NCBI GenBank assembly: GCA_965205165.1
Contig: OZ242037.1
Span: forward strand, 1,302,001 to 1,366,000
Direction of reading: 5' to 3'
Source of the DNA: CBDESM01 sp965205165
GTDB taxonomy: Bacteria > Chloroflexota > Dehalococcoidia > Bin125
DNA: 64,000 nucleotides
Shown here: in pieces, positions 24,157-31,904 of the stretch
How the letters are laid out: each line of letters opens with the position of its first letter
Position numbering within the stretch: the first letter of the stretch is position 1
Notes under the pieces: model-generated
What the model saw: only the letters and a program-made list of their open reading frames with translations
Told to the model about the DNA's origin: nothing
The model's database searches: none
Translations under genes and position numbers: made by a program

Positions 24157-25388
24157 TCCAAGACGGGCTCTGGACTTCGGAATCGGTCACCGAGGGCCAT
24201 CCGGACAAGCTGTGCGACCAGATCTCCGATGCGATCCTTGATGCGTGTTTGGAGCAGGATCCGCAATCGCATGTGGCCTGCGAGACGGCCATCGGCCAAG
24301 GGATCATCTTCATTGCCGGCGAGGTCAAGGCCAGTGCCAATGTTGACTACGAGGCCGTCGCCCGTGGCGTAGTCAGGGACGTGGGCTACACCGAGGAAAC
24401 GGGGCTCGACCCAGATCGATGCGACGTAGTCGTGCGACTGCACGACCAATCGCAGGAGATTGACTCTGGTGTGTCACGATCAGAAGAGGTCCGCACAGGT
24501 GTCGGTCTCGCTGATCCGCGCGAGCTGCAAGGCGCGGGCGATCAAGGAATGATGTTCGGCTTCGCATGCGATGAGACTGCTGAGCGGATGCCTTGGCCCA
24601 TCCACCTCGCACACCAACTGACCCGACGGCTAGCGGAGGTTCGCAAGACCGGGGAGATTCCCTGGCTCCGTCCGGACGGCAAGTCGCAGGTGACCGTGCG
24701 CTATGCAGACGGCAAACCCCAAGAAGTCGTGAATGTGGTGCTCGCTGCGCAGCACGATCTTGGAGTTGGCCAGAAAACGATGAACGAAGAGCTCTTGCAC
24801 GGCGTGGTTCGACACGTCATCCCGAAGCACGCCTTTGAGCGGTGCCACATCAACTCGTCCGGAAGCTTCGTCCTCGGCGGGCCCGCTGCGGATGCCGGAC
24901 TCACCGGCAGGAAAATCATCGTGGACACATATGGGGGCATGGCTCGGCATGGAGGCGGGGCGTTCTCGGGCAAGGACCCGTCAAAGGTCGATCGCTCAGC
25001 AGCGTACGCCGCTCGGTGGGTGGCCAATCACCTCGTGCACGCGAAACTGGCGAAACGCGTGGAGATTCAGCTCTCCTACGTGATTGGCCGCGCACATCCA
25101 ACATCCCTGTTTGTCGACAGCTTCGGAACCGGCGTGGTCGACGACGCTGATCTCCAGCAGATCGTCGCGGAGAACTTCGATCTGCGCCCAGCCGCGATCA
25201 TCGCGGAGCTGCAGCTGACACGTACGCGGTACCGCCCTACAGCCTCGTATGGGCATTTCGGGCCAAACGAGCGTCGTGAAGGGGGGTGGAATCGCATGTG
25301 GGAGGTAGTTCACCCTTGGAGGCTTTCGCAGATCAGCGCCCAAGCAGACGAGATGAACACCAAGAGACGGCCAATCAATGGGGGCTAA
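24153..25388 (+). CDS. metK: S-adenosylmethionine synthetase
   Basis: MetK makes SAM from methionine and ATP. The 411-residue protein has all family blocks: SESVTEGHPDKLCDQISD (substrate and Mg2+), QSQEIDSGV, GAGDQGMMFGFA and the P-loop-like GGGAFSGKDPSKVDRSAAY. The terminal KLAKRVEIQLSYVIGRAHP region is also present. The ATG overlaps the ahcY stop. From about 24300 onward, codon use is clearly less GC-rich than in the neighbours (codons such as GTT, GAT, TCA, ACA, CGT are frequent). Few long antisense frames exist across it, unlike the rest of the window. This suggests recent acquisition or replacement of the gene inside an older operon. Confidence 0.97.
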   Translation: MIQDGLWTSESVTEGHPDKLCDQISDAILDACLEQDPQSHVACETAIGQGIIFIAGEVKASANVDYEAVARGVVRDVGYTEETGLDPDRCDVVVRLHDQSQEIDSGVSRSEEVRTGVGLADPRELQGAGDQGMMFGFACDETAERMPWPIHLAHQLTRRLAEVRKTGEIPWLRPDGKSQVTVRYADGKPQEVVNVVLAAQHDLGVGQKTMNEELLHGVVRHVIPKHAFERCHINSSGSFVLGGPAADAGLTGRKIIVDTYGGMARHGGGAFSGKDPSKVDRSAAYAARWVANHLVHAKLAKRVEIQLSYVIGRAHPTSLFVDSFGTGVVDDADLQQIVAENFDLRPAAIIAELQLTRTRYRPTASYGHFGPNERREGGWNRMWEVVHPWRLSQISAQADEMNTKRRPINGG

Positions 25389-25399
25389 GAATCGCCGTG

Positions 25400-25422
25400 G
25401 CGCTAGTCCCTCTGCCTAGCGC
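25400..25422. terminator. Possible bidirectional terminator between metK and rpsI
   Basis: The inverted repeat GCGCTAG - 9 bases - CTAGCGC sits in the 27-base gap between the convergent ends of metK and rpsI and includes the rpsI stop codon. There is no T-tract, so it is at best a weak or Rho-assisted terminator. Confidence 0.35.
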
Positions 25423-25817
25423 TTGGTGTACTGAGGGGCCTTGCGGGCGCGCTTGAGGCCGGGCTTCTTGCGCTCCTTGGCGCGCGGGTCGCGGGTGAGC
25501 ATGCCGGCGGCGCGCAGTTGCAGACGGAGGGTTTCGTCGGAGGCGAGCAGGGCGCGGGCGATGCCGAGGCGGATGGCGCCGGCCCAGCCGGTCATTCCAC
25601 CGCCGGCGCACTTGACCTGGGCGCTGTAGCGGTTCTGGGTGCCGGTGAGGAACAGCGGCTCCTTGATCAGGCGGCGGTGCTCCTCGCGGGCGAAGAGCTC
25701 GTCGGCGTTCTTGCCGTTGACGACGATGGTGCCGTCGCCGGGGTAGAGGCGGACGCGGGCGTTGGATTCCTTGCGGCGCCCGAGTCCGTAGAAGTACTGT
25801 CCGCTGCCGGTCGTCAT
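25416..25817 (-). CDS. rpsI: Small ribosomal subunit protein uS9
   Basis: S9 binds the 3' major domain of 16S rRNA and its C-terminal Arg/Lys tail reaches the P site. The 133-residue protein begins with GQYFYGLGRRKESNARVRL and ends with the typical GLKRARKAPQYTKR tail, so the functional terminus is intact. The central block CAGGGMTGWAGAIRLGIARAL is also characteristic. The ATG overlaps the rplM stop by 4 bases, matching the conserved rplM-rpsI pair. It is the last gene of the ribosomal super-cluster. Confidence 0.97.
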   Translation of the reverse strand: MTTGSGQYFYGLGRRKESNARVRLYPGDGTIVVNGKNADELFAREEHRRLIKEPLFLTGTQNRYSAQVKCAGGGMTGWAGAIRLGIARALLASDETLRLQLRAAGMLTRDPRAKERKKPGLKRARKAPQYTKR

Positions 25818-26242
25818 TCTGCGCCCGCCTCCGCAATCTGTCCCTGGTGTGGGTGGTCCGGGCCCGCGTAGACCCGGAGGTGCCGGTACTGGGCGCGTCC
25901 GAGCCGGTTCTTGGGCAGCATCCCGCGGACGGCGTGCTCGATCACGCGCTCGGGACGCTTGGCCAGCATGTCCTTGAGCGGCGTCGCGCGGAGGCCGCCG
26001 AGGTAGCCGGAGTGCCGGTAGTAGATCTTCTGCTCGAGCTTGCGGCCGGTGACCGCGACGCTCTTGGCGTTGATCACGATCACGAAGTCGCCGATGTCCT
26101 GGGAGGGGTGGAACTCCGGTTTGTGCTTGCCGCGCAGCAGGGCGGCGATTTCGGTGGCGACGCGGCCGAGCGGCCGGTCGGCCGCGTCGACTACGTGCCA
26201 GCGGCGCTCAACGTCGCGCGCACCGAGTACAGGTGTCGTCAT
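25814..26242 (-). CDS. rplM: Large ribosomal subunit protein uL13
   Basis: L13 is an early-assembly protein of the 50S subunit. The 142-residue protein shows WHVVDAADRPLGRVATEIA, LRGKHKPEF, GDFVIVINAKSVAVTGRKLE and the end block VRGMLPKNRLGR. The start at 26242 (MTTPVLGARDVERRW) is chosen because it gives the normal length. It still lies 35 bases inside the 3' end of truA, an unusually long overlap that implies coupling of the two genes. A longer frame upstream is not family-like. Confidence 0.95.
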   Translation of the reverse strand: MTTPVLGARDVERRWHVVDAADRPLGRVATEIAALLRGKHKPEFHPSQDIGDFVIVINAKSVAVTGRKLEQKIYYRHSGYLGGLRATPLKDMLAKRPERVIEHAVRGMLPKNRLGRAQYRHLRVYAGPDHPHQGQIAEAGAE

Positions 26243-27005
26243 CCAGTTCCGTCCAATCGGGGAGGTCGCTCCCATCGTAGCGGACTTTCGCCAACGTCAA
26301 ACCCCCGGCCGGTGCGGTCGCCCGGGAACGGCCGGGCGCGGCCGAGTCCAGCAGCCGGCGGATCTCCGCGGCATCGCTTCTGCCGCGCGCGGCTTCCACG
26401 ATCGTGCCGACCATGCGGCGGACTTGGCGCTGCAGGAAGGAATCGGCCTCCACGCGGTAGACGAGCTCCGGGGGCTCGCCGAGCAGATCCGAAGACCGCA
26501 CCGTGCGGCGCGTCGAGACATCGGGGCCGGCCTTGGCGAACGCGGCGAAATCGTGCTCGCCGGCGAATGCGGCCGCGGCTTCGCGGCCGCGTTCGAGATC
26601 GAAGGGGGGAGGCACGATCCAGGCCCTCGCCTCGCGCAGGGGCTGGCGCTGGCGGGCGATGACGATCTCGTAGCGGTAGACGCGGCTGATCGCGCAGCGC
26701 CGCGGATCGAAGGACTCGGCGACGTCGCAGGCGGACTGGACGGCAGCGCAGGGCGGCAGGAAGTGGTTCAAGCCGCGCACGAAGCGGGCCGCGGGCAGCG
26801 CGGAGGACGTGGGGAACGAGGCGACTTGGCCGGTCGCATGGACGCCGGCGTCGGTCCTGCCGGCGAACGAGGCGGGCGAGGCTTCGCCTGTCAGGGAGCG
26901 GATCGCTTCTTCGAGGGCGGCTTGCACGGTGGGGAGGTCGGGTTGGCGCTGGGATCCGGCGAAGGCGGAGCCGTCGTATTGCAGCAGCAGCGCGAGCCGA
27001 CGCAT
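26208..27005 (-). CDS. truA: tRNA pseudouridine(38-40) synthase TruA
   Basis: TruA converts U38-U40 in the tRNA anticodon arm to pseudouridine. The 265-residue protein has the N-terminal LLLQYDGSAFAGSQRQP, the catalytic motif FAGRTDAGVHATGQ with the nucleophilic Asp, and the C-terminal FLQRQVRRMVGTIVEAARG block. It sits between rplQ and rplM, a placement common in Gram-positive bacteria and their relatives. It ends in a Cys-containing tail (DDTCTRCARR) that overlaps the rplM start region. Confidence 0.95.
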   Translation of the reverse strand: MRRLALLLQYDGSAFAGSQRQPDLPTVQAALEEAIRSLTGEASPASFAGRTDAGVHATGQVASFPTSSALPAARFVRGLNHFLPPCAAVQSACDVAESFDPRRCAISRVYRYEIVIARQRQPLREARAWIVPPPFDLERGREAAAAFAGEHDFAAFAKAGPDVSTRRTVRSSDLLGEPPELVYRVEADSFLQRQVRRMVGTIVEAARGRSDAAEIRRLLDSAAPGRSRATAPAGGLTLAKVRYDGSDLPDWTELDDDTCTRCARR

Positions 27006-27026
27006 GGCCGCCGGGCTTCCCGGGCG

Positions 27027-27434
27027 CTATTCGGAGTCCGCGTCGCCGCTTTCGGAGGACGCGGGTTCCGGCGCGGCCGCCTTATCGACGAGCTCGATGT
27101 GGGCCATCCGGGCGCCGTCGCCGCGGCGAGGGCCGAGTTTGACGATCCGCGTGTATCCGCCGGGTCGCTCGCTGAAGCGGGGGCCGACGTCGTCGAAGAG
27201 GCGCTTGACGACCTTCTTGTCGGTGAGGGTGGCGGCGGCGAGGCGGCGGGCGTGGAGGGTGCCCTTCTTGCCAAGGGTGATCATCCGCTCGGCGACGGGG
27301 CGGATTTCCCTGGCCTTGGCCTCGGTGGTGACGATGGCCTCGTGGCGCAGCAGTTCGGTGACTTGGTTGCGCACGAGCGCGGCGCGATGCGAACGGCTGC
27401 GGCTGAGCGCGCGCCCCCTCTTGCGATGCCGCAT
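27027..27434 (-). CDS. rplQ: Large ribosomal subunit protein bL17
   Basis: L17 lies at the peptide exit tunnel rim. The 135-residue protein starts MRHRKRGRALSRSRSHRAAL and contains LLRHEAIVTTEAKAREIRP and GPRRGDGARMAHIELV, all standard. After the core (about residue 117) there is a short acidic Ala/Pro/Ser/Asp tail of about 18 residues (APEPASSESGDADSE), one of several acidic tails on ribosomal proteins in this cluster. It is located directly after rpoA as usual. Confidence 0.96.
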   Translation of the reverse strand: MRHRKRGRALSRSRSHRAALVRNQVTELLRHEAIVTTEAKAREIRPVAERMITLGKKGTLHARRLAAATLTDKKVVKRLFDDVGPRFSERPGGYTRIVKLGPRRGDGARMAHIELVDKAAAPEPASSESGDADSE

Positions 27435-27476
27435 GATCCCTGTCCTCCGATCGCGCCCGGCCCGCGGCCGCGGCGG

Positions 27477-28631
27477 CTATACCTCTCCGGGTTCCTTGCC
27501 CGCCTCGCGCAGGGCCTCGAGCAGGGCGGCGCCCAAGGCCGAGGTCTGCTCGCCGGAGTCGACATCGTCGTCGACGGTCCGCAGCGGCTCGATCTCGGGC
27601 GCGGAGCCTTCCGGCGGCGGGGGCGGGAGCGTTTCGAGCGGGGTGTCGTCGCCGCCGATCGCGCCCGAGCGGACGCGCATGAGGCGGGAGTCGTCCTCGC
27701 GCATGTACTTCATCTCGGCCAGCCGCTCGATCAGCTCGACGTAGGACTTCTCGCCGAAGTTCTTCAGGGTGAGCAGCTCCTCCTCCGACATTTCGAGCAG
27801 GTTGCCGATGGTCATGAGACCGCTGCGCTTGAGGCAGTTGTGGGCGCGGACGGAGAGCTGGAGGACGTCGATCTGGGTGTTGTACTGCTCGGCGGTGAGG
27901 CCGACCAGCTCGTGGGCGGGGGCGGCGCGGGGCTCTTCGGGCTCGCCGAGGCTGGCGAAGCGGGCGAGTTCGTCCTGCAGCTGGCGGGCGGCGGAGCGGA
28001 TCGCGTCCATGGCGTCGACGCTGCCGTCGGTCCAGACTTCGAGCAGGAGCTGCTCGGCCCCCTGCTCGGCGGCGGCGGCCTTGGCCGGTTGGACTTCGTA
28101 GGAGACCTTGCGGATCGGCGTGAAGACGGCGTCGACGGGGATCACGCCGATCACGTGCTCGCCGTTGGCGCTCGCTTCGGAGGGTTGGAAGCCATAGCCG
28201 GTCTGCGCCTGCATTTTGACGTGCAGTTCGGCGTCGGCGGAATCGAGCGTGGCGAGGTACTGGTCGGGGTTGACGATCTCGTACTCGCCGGGCACCTGCA
28301 CGTCGGCGGCGGTGATCGACTTGGCGCCGGCGACGTCGAGCACGAGTTCGGCCGGGCGGTCGATGACTGCGCGGAGGCGGATGGCGCGGAGGTTGAGCAG
28401 GAATTCGGTGGTGTCCTCCTTCATCTCCGGGATGGTGGAGAACTCGTGCTGCACGTTCTCGATCTGGATGGAGGTGATGGCGGCGCCGCGGATGGCGCCG
28501 AGCAGGACGCGGCGCATGCCGTTGCCGAGCGTGTGGGCGAACCCGCGCGAGAGGGGTTCGACGGCGATCCGCACGTAGTCCTCGCGCGCTTCCTCGATCT
28601 GGGGGGAGGTCGCTTCTTGCTGCAGGATCAC
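27477..28631 (-). CDS. rpoA: RNA polymerase alpha subunit
   Basis: The alpha dimer nucleates RNA polymerase assembly, and its C-terminal domain contacts UP elements and activators. The 384-residue protein has the N-terminal domain (about 1-235) with RGFAHTLGNGMRRVLL and a C-terminal domain (about 265-330) with LQLSVRAHNCLKRSGLMTIGNLL, the DNA-binding alpha-helix pair. It is longer than usual (310-340) because of a Pro/Asp/Glu-rich tail after about residue 335. It is placed between rpsD and rplQ in the canonical alpha operon. Confidence 0.97.
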   Translation of the reverse strand: MILQQEATSPQIEEAREDYVRIAVEPLSRGFAHTLGNGMRRVLLGAIRGAAITSIQIENVQHEFSTIPEMKEDTTEFLLNLRAIRLRAVIDRPAELVLDVAGAKSITAADVQVPGEYEIVNPDQYLATLDSADAELHVKMQAQTGYGFQPSEASANGEHVIGVIPVDAVFTPIRKVSYEVQPAKAAAAEQGAEQLLLEVWTDGSVDAMDAIRSAARQLQDELARFASLGEPEEPRAAPAHELVGLTAEQYNTQIDVLQLSVRAHNCLKRSGLMTIGNLLEMSEEELLTLKNFGEKSYVELIERLAEMKYMREDDSRLMRVRSGAIGGDDTPLETLPPPPPEGSAPEIEPLRTVDDDVDSGEQTSALGAALLEALREAGKEPGEV

Positions 28632-28674
28632 GGGAATCAGTCCCTCCTTCGGAGCTTCCGGGGCCGGCGGCCCG

Positions 28675-29301
28675 TCAGCGCGAGTAGTACTCCACGACCG
28701 CGTTCTCGTCGAAGCGGACGTCGATGTCGTCCCGTCCGGGCAGCGCCGTCAATTCCCCCTCCAGCTGCACGGGGTCGATCCGCAGCCAGCCGGGCACCTC
28801 GCGGCTTCCCTGCCAGGTGCGGGCGAGTTCGTAGAACTTGCGCGAGCGGCCGCGATCGGTCCAGCCGATCTTGTCGCCCACCTTCATTTCGATCGAGGGG
28901 ATGTCGGCCTTCTTGCCGTTGAGGGTGATGTGGCCATGGCGCACCAGCTGGCGGGCCTGAGCGCGGGACTCGGCGATGCCGAGGCGGTAGACGACGTTGT
29001 CGAAGCGCAGTTCGAGCATCTGCAGCAGGTTCTCGCCGGTCGCGCCTTGGCGGCGGGAGGCTTCCTTGAACATGCGGCGGAACTGGCGCTCGAGCACGCC
29101 GTAGGTCTTGCGCACCTTCTGCTTTTCCTTCACTTGGATGCCGAAGTCGGAGACTTTGCGGCGGCGCTGGGAGCGCGGGCCGGGGGGCTGGTTGCGACGC
29201 TCGATGGCGCACTTGGGCCCCGTGCAGCGCTCGCCCTTCAAGAAGAGCTTTTCGCCCGCCCGCCGGCAGATGCGGCAGACCGGTCCGGTGTATCTGGCCA
29301 T
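28675..29301 (-). CDS. rpsD: Small ribosomal subunit protein uS4
   Basis: S4 is a primary 16S rRNA binder and starts assembly of the 30S body. The 208-residue protein opens MARYTGPVCRICRRAGEKLFLKGERC with four cysteines (CxxC...C...C), so it is the zinc-binding C+ form. It contains the S4 RNA-binding domain (LELRFDNVVYRLGIAESRAQARQLVRHGHI) and ends NAVVEYYSR. In other bacteria it represses the alpha operon by binding its mRNA; no such site was recognised here. Confidence 0.97.
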   Translation of the reverse strand: MARYTGPVCRICRRAGEKLFLKGERCTGPKCAIERRNQPPGPRSQRRRKVSDFGIQVKEKQKVRKTYGVLERQFRRMFKEASRRQGATGENLLQMLELRFDNVVYRLGIAESRAQARQLVRHGHITLNGKKADIPSIEMKVGDKIGWTDRGRSRKFYELARTWQGSREVPGWLRIDPVQLEGELTALPGRDDIDVRFDENAVVEYYSR

Positions 29302-29350
29302 CAGCGCGGCTCCAGTGCTGGTGTTCCGGGCGTCGGTTGAGTCATCGGGG

Positions 29351-29749
29351 TCAGACCCGCCGCCGCTTGCGCGGGCGGCAGCCGTTGTGGGGGATCGGGG
29401 TGACGTCGCGAATCGAGAGCAGGTTGAGGCCGGCGGCCTGGAGTGCGCGGACGGCGGACTCGCGGCCGCTGCCCGGGCCCTTGACGTAGACGTCGACTTC
29501 GCGCATGCCGTGGGACATCGCCTTTTGCGCGGCCTCTTCGCCGGCGAGCTGGGCGGCGAAGGGGGTGCCCTTGCGGGAGCCGCGGGTCGCGCCGACGCTG
29601 CCGCCGCTGCTCCACGCGACGGTTTGGCCCTGCAGGTCGGTCAGGGTGATGATGGTGTTGTTGAAGGTCGACTGGATGTAGGCGCGCCCGCGCGGCACGT
29701 TCTTGCGTTCGCGCCGCCGGCCGCGCTGGCCGCCCCGCTGCGTCGTCAT
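29351..29749 (-). CDS. rpsK: Small ribosomal subunit protein uS11
   Basis: S11 forms part of the 30S platform and contacts the E-site mRNA path. The 132-residue protein contains AYIQSTFNNTIITLTDLQG, GSRKGTPFAAQLA and the terminal DVTPIPHNGCRPRKRRRV. The start at 29749 (MTTQRGGQ) gives the usual length; a 12-residue upstream extension is possible but not family-like. It lies between rpsM and rpsD as in most bacteria. Confidence 0.96.
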   Translation of the reverse strand: MTTQRGGQRGRRRERKNVPRGRAYIQSTFNNTIITLTDLQGQTVAWSSGGSVGATRGSRKGTPFAAQLAGEEAAQKAMSHGMREVDVYVKGPGSGRESAVRALQAAGLNLLSIRDVTPIPHNGCRPRKRRRV

Positions 29750-29768
29750 CGGTCGTCCCTCCCCGCCG

Positions 29769-30152
29769 CTAGCGCTTGACCGCACGGCGGCGGCCGGCGA
29801 CGGTCTTCTTGGAGCCGCGCCGGGTGCGCGCGTTGGTTCGCGTGCGCTGCCCGTGCATGGGCAGGTTGCGGCGGTGCCGCTGCCCGCGGTAGCAGTTGAT
29901 GTCGATCAGGCGCTGGACGTTGGAGCGTACCAGACGGCGCAGATCGCCCTCGACGAGGAAGTCGGCGCGGTCGATGATTTCGCGCAGTCGGGCGAGTTCG
30001 GCCTCGCTGAGGTTGCGCACGCGCTCTTCGGGGTCCAGCTGCGCGGCGGCCACGATCTCGTCGGCGCGGGTCTTGCCGATGCCGTAGATGTAGCGCAGGG
30101 CGTAGGGGATCTTCTTGTCGTCCGGGATGTCGACGCCGGAGATCCTGGCCAT
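29769..30152 (-). CDS. rpsM: Small ribosomal subunit protein uS13
   Basis: S13 sits in the 30S head and contacts the P-site tRNA and the 50S subunit. The 127-residue protein has ARISGVDIPDDKKIPYALRYIYGIG (helix-two-turn-helix region), YRGQRHRRNLPMHGQRTRTNARTRRG and a basic tail. Only 18 bases separate it from infA upstream, so the rpmJ (L36) gene that normally stands between infA and rpsM is absent here. Confidence 0.97.
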   Translation of the reverse strand: MARISGVDIPDDKKIPYALRYIYGIGKTRADEIVAAAQLDPEERVRNLSEAELARLREIIDRADFLVEGDLRRLVRSNVQRLIDINCYRGQRHRRNLPMHGQRTRTNARTRRGSKKTVAGRRRAVKR

Positions 30153-30170
30153 GCCGTCTTCCTTTCCCGC

Positions 30171-30455
30171 TCAGCTCTTGAACCGGTAGACCACGCGCCC
30201 GCGCGTGAGGTCGTATTCGGACAGTTCGACCAGCACGCGGTCGCCGCGCAGGACGCGGATGTGGTGCTGGCGCATCTTGCCCGCCAAGTGCGCGAGCACT
30301 TCGTGCCCGTTGGCGAGTTCAACGCGGAAGGAGGCGTTGGGGAGCAGCTCCTTCACGATGCCTTCCACCTCGATTTTGTCCTGCTTGGGCGCCGGCGCGA
30401 CCTGCGCCGAACGCTGCTGGCGCCGCCCGCCGCCACCGCCGCCTCGCTTGGCCAC
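30171..30455 (-). CDS. infA: Translation initiation factor IF-1
   Basis: IF-1 binds the 30S A site during initiation. The S1-fold core (from about residue 27) reads KIEVEGIVKELLPNASFRVEL, GHEVLAHLAGKMRQHHIRVL and GDRVLVELSEYDLTRGRVVYR, typical of the family. The protein is 94 residues instead of about 72 because of an N-terminal extension of some 22 residues rich in Gly, Arg, Gln and Ala. No later ATG or GTG could give the standard MAKED-like start, so the extension appears genuine. Confidence 0.94.
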   Translation of the reverse strand: MAKRGGGGGGRRQQRSAQVAPAPKQDKIEVEGIVKELLPNASFRVELANGHEVLAHLAGKMRQHHIRVLRGDRVLVELSEYDLTRGRVVYRFKS

Positions 30456-30474
30456 CGCGCCTCCGTTCCGCCGC

Positions 30475-31251
30475 TCAGCCGGGCAGCGTGAGGATTTCGG
30501 CGGCCGCGCCTTCGCGCAGCGCCACCGTGTGCTCGAAGTGCGCCGAGAGCCCGCCGTCCTGGGTAGACACCGTCCAACCGTCCTCCAGCACTTTGGTCGC
30601 CGGGGCTCCGACGGTGGCCATCGGCTCGAGGGCCACGACCATGCCGCGGCGCATCCGCATGCCGGTTCCCCGCTTCCCGTAGTTGGGCATGTTGGGAGCC
30701 TCGTGCATGTCGCGCCCCACGCCGTGGCCGACGTATCCGCGCACCACGCCGTAGCCTGCAGACTCTATCACCTCTTGGATGCTAGCGGCTATCGTGCCTT
30801 TGCGGGCACCCACGCGCGTCTCCTCGATGCCCGCATGCAGCGCCTCCTTGGTCACCTGCATCAGCCGCGCCGCTTCGGCGCCGACCGACCCGATCCCGAA
30901 CGTGACCGCCGAGTCGCCCACCCAGCCGTCGATCGTCGCGCCGAGGTCGATGCTGAGGATGTCGCCCTCCTCCAGCGCCCGGTCTGTCGCGAATCCGTGC
31001 ACGATCTCATCGTTGACGGAGGCGCAGATGGCGTGGGGGAAGCCTTGGTAGCCGAGGAAGGTGGGGATCACGCCGAGGCGCCCGAACTTGTCGATCACGT
31101 AGTGGTCCAGCTCCGACAGGCGGGTTCCGGGGCGCGCGATCTCTTGGAGTTCGGCGAGGGTTTCGCCGACCATGCGGCCGGGCGGCCGCATCATGTCGAT
31201 CTCCTCGGCCGTCTTGAGGATAACGACGCGTTCGCGATCTTTGGCCGCCAT
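30475..31251 (-). CDS. map: Methionine aminopeptidase, type I
   Basis: Map removes the initiator Met from nascent proteins. The 258-residue enzyme carries the metal ligands in order: Asp in ILSIDLGATIDGWVGDSA (two Asp), His in YVGHGVGRDMHE, Glu in VALEPMATVG and Glu in SAHFEHTVAL. The ATG overlaps the adk stop by one base. It lies between adk and infA, the usual position in Gram-positive-type spc/alpha clusters. Confidence 0.96.
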   Translation of the reverse strand: MAAKDRERVVILKTAEEIDMMRPPGRMVGETLAELQEIARPGTRLSELDHYVIDKFGRLGVIPTFLGYQGFPHAICASVNDEIVHGFATDRALEEGDILSIDLGATIDGWVGDSAVTFGIGSVGAEAARLMQVTKEALHAGIEETRVGARKGTIAASIQEVIESAGYGVVRGYVGHGVGRDMHEAPNMPNYGKRGTGMRMRRGMVVALEPMATVGAPATKVLEDGWTVSTQDGGLSAHFEHTVALREGAAAEILTLPG

Positions 31252-31904
31252 CAGCTGCCTTCGCCGAGTGCCGCGAGCAGGTCTGCGCCGACCGCGCCGG
31301 GCTCCTGCTCGCCGTTGACGCGCTTGAGCTTGCCCTGCCGCTCGTAGAACTCGATCAGCGGGGCGGTCTGGTCCTGGTAGACGCGCAGGCGCTTGGAGAT
31401 CGCCTCGGGCTGGTCGTCGTCGCGCTGCATCAGCGCGTTGGAGCAGCGGTCGCAGGTTCGCTCGACCTTGGGCGGATTGAAGACCTCGTGGTAGACGGCG
31501 GCGCAATCGGCGCAGCTCCAGCGGCCGCCGAGCCGGCGCAGGATTTCGGCCTCGGCGACGTCGATCAGCAGGGCGGCGGCGATTTCGCCATCCCGCTCGG
31601 CCAGCGCGGCATCGAGGGCTTCGGCCTGCTCGACCGTGCGGGGGAAGCCGTCGAGCAGCGCGCCGGCCGCGGCGTCGGGCCGTTCGAGCCGATCGAGGAG
31701 CATCGCGATCGTGACTTCGTCGGGGACGAGCTCGCCGCGGTCCATGTAGCCCTTGGCGAGCAGGCCGAGTTCGGTGCCGCCGCGCACGTTCTCGCGGAAC
31801 ATGTCGCCGGTGGCGAGGTGCGCCTGCCCCGTCGCTTCGGCAACGTGGCCGGCCTGCGTTCCCTTGCCGGCGCCCGGCGGTCCGAGCATGATGATGTAGG
31901 CCAT
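31251..31904 (-). CDS. adk: Adenylate kinase
   Basis: Adk interconverts ATP + AMP and 2 ADP. The 217-residue protein has the P-loop MLGPPGAGKGTQA, the AMP-binding ATGDMFRENV and LLDGFPRTVEQAEAL blocks, and a long LID with a four-cysteine zinc site (CADC...CDRC), the form typical of Gram-positive and many thermophilic bacteria. Both ends overlap neighbours by one base (secY upstream, map downstream). Confidence 0.97.
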   Translation of the reverse strand: MAYIIMLGPPGAGKGTQAGHVAEATGQAHLATGDMFRENVRGGTELGLLAKGYMDRGELVPDEVTIAMLLDRLERPDAAAGALLDGFPRTVEQAEALDAALAERDGEIAAALLIDVAEAEILRRLGGRWSCADCAAVYHEVFNPPKVERTCDRCSNALMQRDDDQPEAISKRLRVYQDQTAPLIEFYERQGKLKRVNGEQEPGAVGADLLAALGEGS

